From assembly GCF_040438925.1 (NCBI RefSeq), contig NZ_CP159258.1, forward strand, positions 1,316,001-1,380,000: DNA of 64,000 nucleotides, read 5' to 3'. The stretch comes from Pseudomonas sp. MYb327. GTDB taxonomy: Bacteria > Pseudomonadota > Gammaproteobacteria > Pseudomonadales > Pseudomonadaceae. Positions 54,718 to 64,000 of the stretch are shown piece after piece. A model generated the notes under the pieces. The model had not been told where the DNA came from. It saw only the letters and a program-made list of their open reading frames with translations, and searched no databases. The position numbers were made by a program, and so were the translations under genes. Within the stretch, counting starts at the first letter, position 1. Every line of letters starts with the position of its first letter.

Positions 54718-55091
54718 TGGTTCCTTTGATCATTGCGGTTTCCGTCGGCGGGATGGCCGGCACCCTGTTGCGATTCGCCACGGGTAACTGGATCAACGCT
54801 AATTGGCCGCGGCACTTCTATACCGCGACGCTCGCCGTTAATATCGTGGGCTGTTTGCTGATCGGCGTTCTATACGGTCTGTTTTTGATACGCCCGGAGG
54901 TGCCGATCGAGGTGCGCGCCGGGTTGATCGTCGGCTTCCTCGGAGGGCTGACGACTTTTTCATCCTTTTCACTGGATACGGTGCGTCTGCTCGAAAGCGG
55001 ACAAGTTCCGCTAGCATTGGGCTATGCGGCCATCAGCGTATTCGGCGGGCTGCTCGCCACATGGGCTGGCCTGTCCTTGACCAAACTTTGA
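54717..55091 (+). CDS. crcB: Fluoride channel CrcB (Fluc)
   Basis: CrcB is a small dimeric fluoride-export channel of the inner membrane. The 124-residue protein has four transmembrane segments and family motifs [26 protein letters not shown] and [13 protein letters not shown]. It starts at GTG 54717, overlapping the rarA stop by 1 bp. No fluoride riboswitch is seen in front; the gene is embedded in a rarA-crcB-serS transcript. Confidence 0.94.
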   Translation: MVPLIIAVSVGGMAGTLLRFATGNWINANWPRHFYTATLAVNIVGCLLIGVLYGLFLIRPEVPIEVRAGLIVGFLGGLTTFSSFSLDTVRLLESGQVPLALGYAAISVFGGLLATWAGLSLTKL

Positions 55092-55094
55092 TAA

Positions 55095-56387
<1,293 letters not shown>

Positions 56388-57782
56388 ATGAAATATCTGC
56401 CGCTGTTCCATAACCTTCGCGGCAGTCGTGTGTTGGTTGTCGGTGGGGGGGAGATTGCCTTGCGCAAATCCCGCCTGCTGGCCGATGCCGGTGCGCTGCT
56501 GCGGGTGGTCGCACCTGAAATTGAAACGCAGCTGCGCGAACTGGTCACCGCCAGCGGCGGCGAGTGTGTGCTGCGTGGTTACGTCGAAACGGATCTGGAC
56601 GGTTGTGGCCTGATCATCGCCGCCACCGACGATGAGTCGCTGAACGCGCAAGTTTCCGCCGATGCCCATCGGCGTTGCGTGCCGGTCAACGTGGTGGACG
56701 CGCCGGCCCTGTGCAGCGTGATCTTCCCGGCCATCGTCGACCGTTCACCGTTGATCATCGCCGTGTCCAGTGGTGGAGATGCGCCGGTGCTGGCGCGTTT
56801 GATCCGCGCCAAGATCGAAACCTGGATTCCTTCTACCTACGGTCAGTTGGCCGGTTTGGCGGCGCGTTTCCGCAATCAGGTCAAAGGCCTGTTTCCGGAT
56901 GTGCAGCAGCGTCGTGCGTTCTGGGAAGATGTGTTCCAGGGCCCGGTTGCCGACCGACAACTGGCCGGGCAGGGTGCTGAAGCCGAGCGTTTACTGCAAG
57001 CCAAGATTGACGGTGAAGCGCCGGTGGCAACTGGCGAGGTGTATCTGGTGGGCGCGGGGCCGGGTGATCCGGACCTGTTGACCTTCCGCGCCTTGCGCCT
57101 GATGCAACAAGCCGATGTGGTGCTGTACGACCGCTTGGTAGCACCGGCAATTCTGGAATTGTGCCGTCGCGATGCCGAACGGGTTTACGTCGGTAAGCGT
57201 CGCGCCGATCACGCCGTACCGCAGGATCAGATCAACCAGCAATTGGTCGACCTGGCGAAGCAAGGCAAGCGCGTGGTGCGGTTGAAGGGCGGTGATCCGT
57301 TCATCTTCGGCCGTGGTGGTGAAGAGATCGAAGAACTGGCGGCCCATGGCATCCCGTTCCAGGTCGTGCCGGGTATCACGGCGGCCAGCGGTTGTGCGGC
57401 GTACGCGGGAATTCCGCTGACTCACCGCGACTACGCGCAGTCGGTGCGTTTCGTGACCGGGCATCTCAAGGATGGCTCCACTGATTTGCCGTGGGCAGAT
57501 CTGGTCGCGCCGGCGCAAACCCTGGTGTTCTACATGGGGTTGGTGGGCTTGCCGATCATCTGCGAGCAGCTGATCAAGCATGGTCGCGGGGCGGATACAC
57601 CGGCGGCGTTGATTCAGCAGGGCACGACGGTCAATCAGAGGGTCTTTACCGGCACCTTGGCCGACCTTCCGCGCCTGGTGGCGGAGCATGAAGTGCATGC
57701 GCCGACGTTGGTAATCGTTGGGGAAGTGGTGCAACTGCGCGAGAAACTGGCGTGGTTTGAAGGGGCTCAGGCGCAGGTCTGA
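56388..57782 (+). CDS. cysG: Siroheme synthase CysG
   Basis: CysG makes siroheme for sulfite and nitrite reductases. The 464-residue fusion has an N-terminal dehydrogenase/ferrochelatase part (about 1-200; Rossmann motif [15 protein letters not shown]) and a C-terminal uroporphyrinogen-III methyltransferase (about 215-460; [17 protein letters not shown] and the SAM loop [18 protein letters not shown]). The ATG directly follows the serS stop, so the genes are co-transcribed. It ends in a REP region. Confidence 0.96.
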   Translation: MKYLPLFHNLRGSRVLVVGGGEIALRKSRLLADAGALLRVVAPEIETQLRELVTASGGECVLRGYVETDLDGCGLIIAATDDESLNAQVSADAHRRCVPVNVVDAPALCSVIFPAIVDRSPLIIAVSSGGDAPVLARLIRAKIETWIPSTYGQLAGLAARFRNQVKGLFPDVQQRRAFWEDVFQGPVADRQLAGQGAEAERLLQAKIDGEAPVATGEVYLVGAGPGDPDLLTFRALRLMQQADVVLYDRLVAPAILELCRRDAERVYVGKRRADHAVPQDQINQQLVDLAKQGKRVVRLKGGDPFIFGRGGEEIEELAAHGIPFQVVPGITAASGCAAYAGIPLTHRDYAQSVRFVTGHLKDGSTDLPWADLVAPAQTLVFYMGLVGLPIICEQLIKHGRGADTPAALIQQGTTVNQRVFTGTLADLPRLVAEHEVHAPTLVIVGEVVQLREKLAWFEGAQAQV

Positions 57783-57797
57783 AAACCTACTCGGTCC

Positions 57798-57875
57798 CAT
57801 CGCCAGCAAGCCAGCTCCTACTGGGAATTTGTGTCGTTCACAATTTCCCTGTAGGAGCTGGCTTGCCAGCGATGA
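57798..57875. repeat. REP pair (GCTGGCTTGC type), outward orientation
   Basis: Reverse copy first, then forward, between the convergent cysG and the glutathionyl-hydroquinone reductase gene. No separate terminator is seen. Confidence 0.8.
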
Positions 57876-57898
57876 GGCCCTCAAAACCTGCAAACATC

Positions 57899-58900
57899 TC
57901 AGGCCCTGCGCCAAACCCCTTTTCCACTCAACCGCTCCCGATCATGGGGCGCGTTGAAATCCTGCTCCGGCCCTTTCGGCACGATGCCCGTCGGGTTGAT
58001 GGTCTTGTGACTGCCGTAGTAGTGATTCTTGATGTGTTCAAAACTCACCGTCTCGGCAATCCCCGGCCACTGATAAATCTCCCGCAGCCAGTTCGACAGA
58101 TTCGGGTAATCGGCAATTCGGTGCAGGTTGCACTTGAAGTGACCGTAATAGACGGCGTCGAAGCGAATTATCGTGGTGAACAAGCGGATGTCCGCTTCGG
58201 TCAGGTATTCGCCCGTCAGGTAACGGTTGGCAGCCAGCAACTGTTCCAGGCGATCCAATTCCGCAAACAATTCGTCGAACGCTTCTTCATAAGCCGATTG
58301 CGAGGTAGCAAACCCGGCACGGTATACGCCGTTGTTCACCGCTGGATAAATCCGCCCGTTCAGCGCATCAATTTCGCCACGCAGCGCTTGCGGATAGAAG
58401 TCCAGGTCATTGCTGGTCAACTCATCGAATGCACTGTTGAACATGCGGATGATCTCCGCCGACTCATTGTTGACGATGCGTTTTTGCTGTTTGTCCCACA
58501 GCACCGGCACGGTGACGCGACCGGTGTAGTCGGCAGTGTCGGCGGTGTAACGCTGGTGCATGAAGTCAAAATGATCAAGTTTGTCGCCGGTTGAGCCGTG
58601 GGCCTTGTCGAAGGTCCAGCCGTTTTCCAGCATCAAGTAGCTGACCACCGATACATCGATGAGGCTTTCGAGGCCTTTGAGTTTGCGCAGGATCAACGTG
58701 CGATGGGCCCACGGACAGGCGAGGGACACGTAGAGGTGATAGCGGCCCGCCTCAGCGGCAAAGCCACCGACACCGGTCGGGCCCGGCTGGCCGTCCGCGG
58801 TCAGCCAATTGCGGCGTTGCGCTTGTTCGCGCTGGAACGCACCGTCCTTGCTGCTTTCGTACCACTTGTCCTGCCAGCGACCTTCGACTAATAAACCCAT
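57899..58900 (-). CDS. yqjG: Glutathionyl-hydroquinone reductase (YqjG/GS-HQR)
   Basis: This xi-class glutathione transferase reductively removes glutathione from glutathionyl-hydroquinones. The 333-residue protein has the catalytic ACPWAHR (Cys62) followed by the thioredoxin-like fold, and a C-terminal helical domain with LNGRIYPAVNNGVYRAGFA typical of YqjG. It stands alone on the minus strand. The symbol is by family resemblance. Confidence 0.9.
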   Translation of the reverse strand: MGLLVEGRWQDKWYESSKDGAFQREQAQRRNWLTADGQPGPTGVGGFAAEAGRYHLYVSLACPWAHRTLILRKLKGLESLIDVSVVSYLMLENGWTFDKAHGSTGDKLDHFDFMHQRYTADTADYTGRVTVPVLWDKQQKRIVNNESAEIIRMFNSAFDELTSNDLDFYPQALRGEIDALNGRIYPAVNNGVYRAGFATSQSAYEEAFDELFAELDRLEQLLAANRYLTGEYLTEADIRLFTTIIRFDAVYYGHFKCNLHRIADYPNLSNWLREIYQWPGIAETVSFEHIKNHYYGSHKTINPTGIVPKGPEQDFNAPHDRERLSGKGVWRRA

Positions 58901-58990
58901 GTACGAGACTCCTCAACCGATAAGCGTTGGAGGTTAGTCTATGCCCATATGTTCGATAAAAAAGCGCAAAGGCTGGGCGGTTATGATCGG

Positions 58991-59992
58991 TTAAATCGAT
59001 TTGTCCCGTGCATCCCAATATTGCTGCGCGGTTTCGAATGCTTGCTCGCGGCTCTGGCCCAAGCCGCGCAAGGCCAGGGCCATGGTCGAGATCAGGGCCA
59101 TTTGCGGGTAGCTGTCGACCACATCACCGCGCCACACGGCTTTCAAATGTTCGGGTTCGAGGCTGGGCGGTTTGACGTGGCGCTGGCTCGACAGTTGCGG
59201 CCATTCCTCATCCCAGTTTTCGCCACCGGTGGTGCCATACAGATGGCTGTCGGCATCCGGGTTAATCTCGATCTCGCCGCCATCGCCCTTGACCACGATG
59301 GCCGTGTCGCCGAGCAAACCGCTGGCATCACGGTGCACGGCCTGATAGCCGGGATGGAAAATACTTTGCAAACCGCAGCGCGCGCCCAGCGGGTTGAGAA
59401 TCCGTGCCAGTGAGTGAATCGGCGAGCGCAGGCCCAGGGTGTTGCGCAGATCGATCATGCGTTGCAGTGGCGGCGCCCAGTCCAGCAACGGCATGAAGGC
59501 GAGGCCACCGTTGTCCAGCGCTGCACTGACCTGCTGCCAGTTACGGCACAGCGGGATTTGCAATTCATCCAGCAGTTGTTCGCTATACAGTCGACCCGCC
59601 GTGTGGGCGCCAGCGCCGTGCATGAAAATCCGCACGCCGTTCTGTGACAGGCACTTGGCCGCCAGCAGGTACCACGGCAAATGACGCTTCTTGCCAGCAT
59701 AGGTCGGCCAATCCAGATCGACTGCCAGCGCAGGCGGGTTCAAGCGCTCACGCAAGGCTTCGGTGAACCCGGCCATTTCCTCGGCGCTTTCTTCCTTGTG
59801 CCGCAGCAGCATCAGGAAGGCACCGAGCTGGGTGTCTTCGACCTTATCGTCGAGCACCATGCCCATGGCTTCACGAGCCTCTTCACGGGTCAGGTCGCGC
59901 GCGCCGCGTTTGCCTTTGCCGAGGATCCGCACGAACTGGGCGAACGGGTGCTCGGCGGGTGTTTCGAGGATCAGCGCTGGATAATCGGTCAT
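58991..59992 (-). CDS. ybiB: YbiB/TrpD2-family protein (anthranilate phosphoribosyltransferase fold)
   Basis: This 333-residue protein has the TrpD-like fold but lacks the normal substrate motifs; E. coli YbiB of this family binds DNA and is not a biosynthetic enzyme. Landmarks are FAQFVRILGKGKRGARDLTR and DWPTYAGKKRHLPWYLLAA. The ATG at 59992 overlaps the tusE stop by 4 bp, so it is the last gene of the tus operon. Its role in that setting is unknown. Confidence 0.85.
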   Translation of the reverse strand: MTDYPALILETPAEHPFAQFVRILGKGKRGARDLTREEAREAMGMVLDDKVEDTQLGAFLMLLRHKEESAEEMAGFTEALRERLNPPALAVDLDWPTYAGKKRHLPWYLLAAKCLSQNGVRIFMHGAGAHTAGRLYSEQLLDELQIPLCRNWQQVSAALDNGGLAFMPLLDWAPPLQRMIDLRNTLGLRSPIHSLARILNPLGARCGLQSIFHPGYQAVHRDASGLLGDTAIVVKGDGGEIEINPDADSHLYGTTGGENWDEEWPQLSSQRHVKPPSLEPEHLKAVWRGDVVDSYPQMALISTMALALRGLGQSREQAFETAQQYWDARDKSI

Positions 59993-60324
59993 AAGCAATT
60001 CGTCGGTTTGGGCAGGCCCGCCAGTTTTGCGGCGAGTTTGGCAGGGGTGCCTTTGAACAGTCGGTTCAGGTGCAGGCTGTTGCCCTTTTCCGGGCCGAGC
60101 TTCAATGCGGTGTACTTGATCAGCGGACGGGTGGCCGGTGACAGCTGGAATTCGGCATAGAAACTGCGCAGCAGTTCGAGGATTTCCCAGTGTTCCGGGC
60201 TCAACTCGATGTCCTCGGCCGCCGCCAGGGCAGTGGCCACATCGGCGGACCAGTCACTTAATTCGACCAGAAAACCGTCCTTGTCCAACTCGATGGCGCG
60301 TGCGCCGACCGTCAGTGAATTCAT
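59989..60324 (-). CDS. tusE: Sulfurtransferase TusE (DsrC family)
   Basis: TusE takes the persulfide from TusBCD and passes it to MnmA for 2-thiouridine in tRNA. The 111-residue protein keeps the penultimate active cysteine (Cys110 in PTNCL) and the family core LSPEHWEILELLRSFY. The ATG at 60324 overlaps the tusB stop by 4 bp. Confidence 0.94.
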   Translation of the reverse strand: MNSLTVGARAIELDKDGFLVELSDWSADVATALAAAEDIELSPEHWEILELLRSFYAEFQLSPATRPLIKYTALKLGPEKGNSLHLNRLFKGTPAKLAAKLAGLPKPTNCL

Positions 60325-60614
60325 AGCCAACTGTTGACCTTGTCATGGTGGATCGACAGCTCGACGAAGGCCGGGTAATCGATGGCCTTGGCCCAGTCTG
60401 GAACGTCGATCGCCCGCGCGTGGGCATCTTCGATCAGAACGTAAAGATCCAGGCTGCGAGCGTTCAGGACGCTGAAAGGCGCAGTGCCCGGTCGCAAGGC
60501 ATAGGCCGCGTCGCCGCACAACAGCAGCGCATCGTTCGCGCCGATCACGCGCAGGCAACTGCTCAGGCGGTCGTCGCCGAACGGGGAATGAGACAACACA
60601 TGCAAAGTCGACAT
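60321..60614 (-). CDS. tusB: Sulfurtransferase complex subunit TusB
   Basis: TusB (DsrH family) is a structural subunit of the TusBCD heterohexamer. The 97-residue protein begins MSTLHVLSHSPFGDDRL and has a DsrE-like fold. The ATG overlaps the tusC stop by 1 bp. Confidence 0.92.
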   Translation of the reverse strand: MSTLHVLSHSPFGDDRLSSCLRVIGANDALLLCGDAAYALRPGTAPFSVLNARSLDLYVLIEDAHARAIDVPDWAKAIDYPAFVELSIHHDKVNSWL

Positions 60615-60976
60615 CAGAGGGTGATCACCTGGTCGTAACGGTCAATGAGTGCGGTAATTTCGTCAGCAGCCAGCACTTGGGCTTCTTCCAGCGACAGGAC
60701 GCTTGGGTTCAGGCCACGTTCGGCAGCGCTGTCGCCACAGACAAACAGTTCTTCGACGCCAAACATCGGCAAGGCTTGCAGGTTGGCGCTCAGGTCTTTC
60801 TGTTGCAACGCCTTGGCGTCCTGTTGCGCGGCGAGCTGGAGCACGCCGTCATCGAGAAACAGCAGGCCAATGGGCAGATCGAATGCGCCGCCAGCCAGTA
60901 CGATGTCCAGCGCTTCCCGCGCACCCGGGCCGGACCAAGGCGATTGGCGGCTGATGATCAACAAGGATTTAGCCAT
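60614..60976 (-). CDS. tusC: Sulfurtransferase complex subunit TusC
   Basis: TusC (DsrF family) is the middle subunit of TusBCD. The 120-residue protein has the DsrE-like pattern (SLLIISRQSPWSGPGAREALDIVLA, shown only in part by SPWSGPGAREALD). It lies between tusD and tusB with almost no spacing. Confidence 0.92.
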   Translation of the reverse strand: MAKSLLIISRQSPWSGPGAREALDIVLAGGAFDLPIGLLFLDDGVLQLAAQQDAKALQQKDLSANLQALPMFGVEELFVCGDSAAERGLNPSVLSLEEAQVLAADEITALIDRYDQVITL

Positions 60977-60977
60977 C

Positions 60978-61370
60978 TCATGCGCCTCCGAAACAGATCA
61001 GGCGGTCAGCGTCCTGCACTGCATCGTGCAACTGGCCGAGGCCGGACAATTCACACGGCGCGTCGACGGCGACGGCTTCGCGTTGATAGCGCCTGGCTTC
61101 TTCCTCGTTCAACACACCACGACGCAGGGCGGCGGCGATGCACACCACGCCATCCAGTCGATGTTCACTGACAAAGGCGCGCCATTGCTTGGGCAAGTCT
61201 TGCTCGTCCTGGGGCGTGACCACGCTGCTGGAGGCGTTGTACACACCGTCCTGGTAGAAAAACAGCCGGACAATTTCATGCCCGCCGGCCAGCGCAGCCT
61301 GGGCGAACAGCAAGGCGCGGCGCGAGGAGGGCGCATGGGCGGCGGAGAACACGGTGATGGCGAACTTCAT
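60978..61370 (-). CDS. tusD: Sulfurtransferase complex subunit TusD
   Basis: TusD accepts the persulfide from TusA and is the catalytic subunit of TusBCD. The 130-residue protein has the active-site cysteine Cys77 (LDGVVCIAAALRRGV). The ATG at 61370 starts MKFAITVFSAAHAP; the frame extends 10 codons upstream without family support. It is the first gene of tusDCBE-ybiB. Confidence 0.93.
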   Translation of the reverse strand: MKFAITVFSAAHAPSSRRALLFAQAALAGGHEIVRLFFYQDGVYNASSSVVTPQDEQDLPKQWRAFVSEHRLDGVVCIAAALRRGVLNEEEARRYQREAVAVDAPCELSGLGQLHDAVQDADRLICFGGA

Positions 61371-61440
61371 GACGGACTCGATCAGCGAAACTGCGGCCAT
61401 GATAAAGCTTTATCGGCGGGGGGGCTAAATCGATGTTGCC

Positions 61441-61549
61441 TGTAGGGGCCCCATCGCTGGCAAGCCAGCTCCTACAGGAATTGCGTCGATCACAAAAGTT
61501 GCAGATCGCCGCATATCTACTGTAGGAGCTGGCTTGCCAGCGATGGCGG
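61441..61549. repeat. REP pair (GCTGGCTTGCCAGCGAT type), outward orientation
   Basis: Reverse copy first, then forward, with a fragment TGTAGGGGCC at the left edge that looks like a decayed third end. It lies between tusD and the DUF1275 gene. Confidence 0.8.
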
Positions 61550-61569
61550 CCACACAGGCGACGTAAATC

Positions 61570-62274
61570 TCAGCGCGGCATGTACCCCAACTGCCACCGC
61601 CGCGGGATCTTCAGCGACAACAGGCCCAACGTCGCCGCCAGCAAGCCGCTGGCAAACAGTGCCTTGAGCCCGAAATGCTGTTCCAGCACGGCGCCGAGTA
61701 CCGCGCCGGCGAACATGCCCGTCCAGGGAATCAGTTGCACGCGCCAGCCGTTGCGGCGCTCGCCGAGCATCCAGCGACCCAGCCCACGGCCGAAGCGCGA
61801 CAGGGCGCCGGTGACGTAAGTCAGGCCGACCGGCAGGCCGTTGACCTCTTCCACGGCGGCATTGAGCATGCCCATGGCGATGATGGCCGCCAGCAGGGCA
61901 GGCAGTTGCGAGTCCAACGGCCAGGCCGCGGCGCCACACAGCAGGGCAGCAATGCACAGTAGCAACGGCAGCGACCGGCGCCCACCGAGCCGACTGACAA
62001 TAATGCCCAGCGCATTGCCGACGATGAACGTGGCGATGAGCAGCACCAGACGCAGGGTCAACCCCAGGTCACCGGCGCTGATGGCGACGGCCATGCGGGT
62101 GGTATTACCGCTCATGAAGGAAACAAAATCACCGCTGGCCATGAAGCCGATGGCGTCGGTCATCCCGGCCAATACCGAGAGCATGGCCACCAGGCTCAAG
62201 CCGATGCGTCCACGCCATTTTTGTGTGTGCAGATGTCCGGGACTGGCGTGAGTCTTGGAGGCGGTAGGCAGCAT
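61570..62274 (-). CDS. DUF1275 (YoaK-like) membrane protein
   Basis: This 234-residue protein has about six hydrophobic segments and the DUF1275 N-terminal signature LAGMTDAIGFMASGDFVSFMSGNTTRMA. It probably sits in the inner membrane. The family function is not established. It is followed by a REP pair, and the next gene upstream is 25 bp away. Confidence 0.88.
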   Translation of the reverse strand: MLPTASKTHASPGHLHTQKWRGRIGLSLVAMLSVLAGMTDAIGFMASGDFVSFMSGNTTRMAVAISAGDLGLTLRLVLLIATFIVGNALGIIVSRLGGRRSLPLLLCIAALLCGAAAWPLDSQLPALLAAIIAMGMLNAAVEEVNGLPVGLTYVTGALSRFGRGLGRWMLGERRNGWRVQLIPWTGMFAGAVLGAVLEQHFGLKALFASGLLAATLGLLSLKIPRRWQLGYMPR

Positions 62275-62299
62275 CGTCGCGGTGATCCTTGAGCCAGGG

Positions 62300-62629
62300 T
62301 TACGGTTCTATCCCATACAAATCGCAATATTCCAGCCAATCCATACCCGCCATCTCGGCCACTTCCTTGTGCACTTCGAGGCGCTGGGCCTGATAGTCCT
62401 CAGGGGTGGCTGCGGTCAGTTGCAGGGTCAGTTCCCAGGCGAACAAACCCAGGCGCTCGGCTTCGGCTTCAAAGGCCTCATGCAAACGCTCATCGCGATA
62501 CTGCGCCGAAGTTTCACCCTTGGCTTGCGCCAGCAACGGGTTGAGATTGTCGAGCTCGACGCGCAATTCTGGACGTTCATCGAGAAACTTCTTCAGCGCT
62601 TGTTCGTGTTGCTGCTCGGATGCCGCCAT
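62300..62629 (-). CDS. Small hypothetical protein, probably DUF6388
   Basis: This 109-residue acidic, helical protein starts MAASEQQHEQALKKFLDERP after AAGGAGC, which fixes the start at 62629. It has no signal peptide, membrane segment or catalytic motif. It resembles a Pseudomonas family of unknown function that I recall as DUF6388. It is close to the small HTH gene and to the DUF1275 gene on the same strand. Confidence 0.75.
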   Translation of the reverse strand: MAASEQQHEQALKKFLDERPELRVELDNLNPLLAQAKGETSAQYRDERLHEAFEAEAERLGLFAWELTLQLTAATPEDYQAQRLEVHKEVAEMAGMDWLEYCDLYGIEP

Positions 62630-62649
62630 GGTCGCTCCTTGAGAATGGA

Positions 62650-62898
62650 TTACGAAGACTGCTTCTTGCTGGCCTTGGCCGCAGCCGCCAGACATTCGAG
62701 GGCAAATTGCTCGGTGTAGGTCATCTGGATCGGCGTGGTTTCGCCTTTGACGGTTCGTTCGCCATCGAGGATGTAACGAATCCGCTTGTCGGTGACGCCG
62801 ATTCGCTTGGCGATCCAGGACGGTGTCTGCCCGATCTGGCTGATCAGCTTGTCGGCGTATTCGGTGGTCGGTTTGTAAAACTCGGCGTTGGGTGTCAT
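62650..62898 (-). CDS. Small helix-turn-helix-like hypothetical protein
   Basis: This 82-residue protein has a central segment QTPSWIAKRIGVTDKRIRYI that reads like a helix-turn-helix of the Cro or phage-repressor kind. The C-terminus is Lys-rich. Its ribosome-binding site is weak. It precedes the DUF6388-like gene by 20 bp and diverges from the lipoprotein gene, so it may control these neighbours; that is inference. Confidence 0.72.
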   Translation of the reverse strand: MTPNAEFYKPTTEYADKLISQIGQTPSWIAKRIGVTDKRIRYILDGERTVKGETTPIQMTYTEQFALECLAAAAKASKKQSS

Positions 62899-63036
62899 GT
62901 GGATTCCGGAATGCGGCGAAAGGGGCGCGACAGGGTGCGCGAATCGTGGCGCGGTGTCGCGGTATAAATGAAGTAAAGCAGAACGATACGCGCTGCCGGG
63001 GTGTTACAGTCCGCTTTTTCTTGATGAGCGAATGCG

Positions 63037-63387
63037 ATGCGAATTCTGATGGTGGCGCTGGCCGTTACGATGCTGGCCGGTTGTGCGGGCTCAGTGATGA
63101 GCGACGCCCGCAGCAAACCTCCGTATAAGACCCTGAACTCGAACAAACCGGCCAAAGACGTGGCCCAGTGCGTGCAGTACTCCTGGCAAGACGAAGCGGT
63201 GTTCGGTGTGGATGCCAGCGGTTATCTGGAACCGGGCGAGAAGGGCGCTACCACTGTCTACACGCGTTCGGCGGAGTCCTTTGTCGACGTGACCACCGAT
63301 GCCTCGGGCACCGTGTTGAGCTACTACGCGCAGCAGGATGATTTTGTCGCCAAGCGCCGGTTGGCGGCGTTGGCGACTTGCCTCTAG
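63037..63387 (+). CDS. Small putative lipoprotein
   Basis: This 116-residue protein has a lipoprotein signal peptide (MRILMVALAVTMLAGC, lipobox LAGC, acylated Cys16). The next residues GS do not give inner-membrane retention, so the outer membrane is likely. The mature part (DVAQCVQYSWQDEAVFGVDASG) matches small Pseudomonas lipoproteins of unknown function. It is a single gene with a REP pair after it. Confidence 0.85.
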   Translation: MRILMVALAVTMLAGCAGSVMSDARSKPPYKTLNSNKPAKDVAQCVQYSWQDEAVFGVDASGYLEPGEKGATTVYTRSAESFVDVTTDASGTVLSYYAQQDDFVAKRRLAALATCL

Positions 63388-63402
63388 ATTGATGCAGAAC
63401 CC

Positions 63403-63473
63403 TGGTAGGAGCCTGGCTTGCCAGCGATGGCGGCTACGAAATCGCCATCGCCGGCAAGCCGGTCTCCTACAAG
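63403..63473. repeat. REP pair, inverted, left copy with one extra base
   Basis: Facing copies lie in the convergent gap between the lipoprotein and GNAT genes. The left copy reads GTAGGAGCCTGGCTTGCC, with a one-base insertion relative to the other copies. Confidence 0.8.
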
Positions 63474-63474
63474 G

Positions 63475-63906
63475 TTATGCGTCGTATTTCAGGCGCTTCT
63501 GGAAGAAGAAGTGCTTGAATCCCGGCGGGTAATCGGCGATGTGCCCGATCTCGCTGTAACCGCATTTCCTGTAGAACTCCGGCGCCTGGAATTCGAAGGT
63601 GTCGAGCCAGAGCCCAATGCACTTCCTTTCCCGCGCCAAGTCTTCGGCCATCTGCATCAGCTTCGATCCCATGCCCTGTCCCCGGGCCTGTTCCGGCACC
63701 GACAGCAGGTCGATGAACAACCACTGATAAAACAACCGGGCGTAGAGCCCACCAAGGATTTCATCGTTGTCGTCGCGTACCAGCAACGCGATGGGCTCGG
63801 GAATGGCGCCGTCCGCTTTCGACGCGTTATAGGCGCGCAACGGCTGCAGGATCGCCTGGCGTTCTTCTTCCGTGGGATTTGGCGACAACTCGATTCGCAG
63901 ATTCAT
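63475..63906 (-). CDS. GNAT-family N-acetyltransferase
   Basis: This 143-residue protein has the acetyl-CoA loop SVPEQARGQGMGSKLMQ (R/QxxGxG/A pattern as ARGQGMGS) and a C-terminal APEFYRKCGY typical of GNAT enzymes. The ATG at 63906 (MNLRIELSPNP) starts after a 5' region without family likeness. The stop lies within a few bases of a REP pair. The substrate is unknown. Confidence 0.88.
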   Translation of the reverse strand: MNLRIELSPNPTEEERQAILQPLRAYNASKADGAIPEPIALLVRDDNDEILGGLYARLFYQWLFIDLLSVPEQARGQGMGSKLMQMAEDLARERKCIGLWLDTFEFQAPEFYRKCGYSEIGHIADYPPGFKHFFFQKRLKYDA

Positions 63907-64000
63907 GGCTATGTCCTTATGGCAGTGAAGTCGCAGCCTATCTCGGCTGTAGCGATTGATCCATCCCCTCGACACCCGTGGAACCGTCGCCTGCGCTCAG

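Overview
The window is a stretch of chromosome from a Pseudomonas, most likely of the P. fluorescens group. The evidence is the high GC content, the protein sequences, the fused nuoCD gene, and gene orders that are well known in Pseudomonas (lpxH-ppiB-glnS-cysS; nuoA-N next to aceA; purB-hflD-mnmA-nudJ-idh/icd-cspD-clpS-clpA-infA-bpt-aat-trxB-ftsK-lolA-rarA-crcB-serS-cysG; tusDCBE). At least 13 REP-type palindrome loci with the GGAGC(C/T)GGCTTGC(T/C)(G/A)GCGAT-like core, common in fluorescent pseudomonads, lie between genes. I see no prophage, insertion sequence, CRISPR array, rRNA or tRNA. Most of the window is conserved core genome.

Layout. 1-2.2 kb: end of an HlyD/EmrA adaptor and a complete EmrB-like drug exporter. 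2.3-7.0 kb: lpxH and ppiB (minus strand), then glnS and cysS (plus strand). 7.2-15.3 kb: the accessory part, a sigma-54 activator of AcoR type divergent from a six-gene ABC importer operon (two ATPases, two permeases, a DUF2160 membrane protein, a binding protein) that resembles the rhizobial glycerol importer GlpSTPQUV. Its control region holds a -24/-12 promoter and six TGTTCA repeats. 15.6-30.6 kb: the complete nuoA-N respiratory complex I operon (minus). 31-32.5 kb: isocitrate lyase aceA with an operator-like palindrome far upstream. 33-34.4 kb: an orphan secretin-domain protein and a GNAT enzyme. 34.4-39.4 kb: roxA, purB, hflD, mnmA, nudJ. 39.6-43.6 kb: two unrelated NADP-isocitrate dehydrogenases, idh and icd, transcribed divergently. 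43.6-48.8 kb: cspD, then clpS-clpA, infA, bpt, aat, a compact N-degron set. 48.9-57.8 kb: trxB, ftsK, lolA, rarA, crcB, serS, cysG. 57.9-64 kb: a glutathionyl-hydroquinone reductase, the tusDCBE-ybiB-like operon, a DUF1275 membrane protein, small hypothetical genes, a lipoprotein and a second GNAT enzyme.

How genes work together. AceA, Idh and Icd all act at the isocitrate branch point (glyoxylate shunt versus TCA cycle), and NADH from central metabolism feeds the Nuo complex. TusDCBE relays persulfide sulfur to MnmA, about 22 kb away, for 2-thiouridine in tRNA. Bpt and Aat add leucine or phenylalanine to protein N-termini, ClpS recognises them, and ClpA unfolds the protein for ClpP (not in the window).

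The most interesting parts are the sigma-54 ABC locus, with its repeat array and asymmetric ATPase pair, the operator-like palindromes upstream of aceA and nuoA, and a hairpin inside the nuo operon. Functions are read from sequence motifs and family knowledge; no database search was run.
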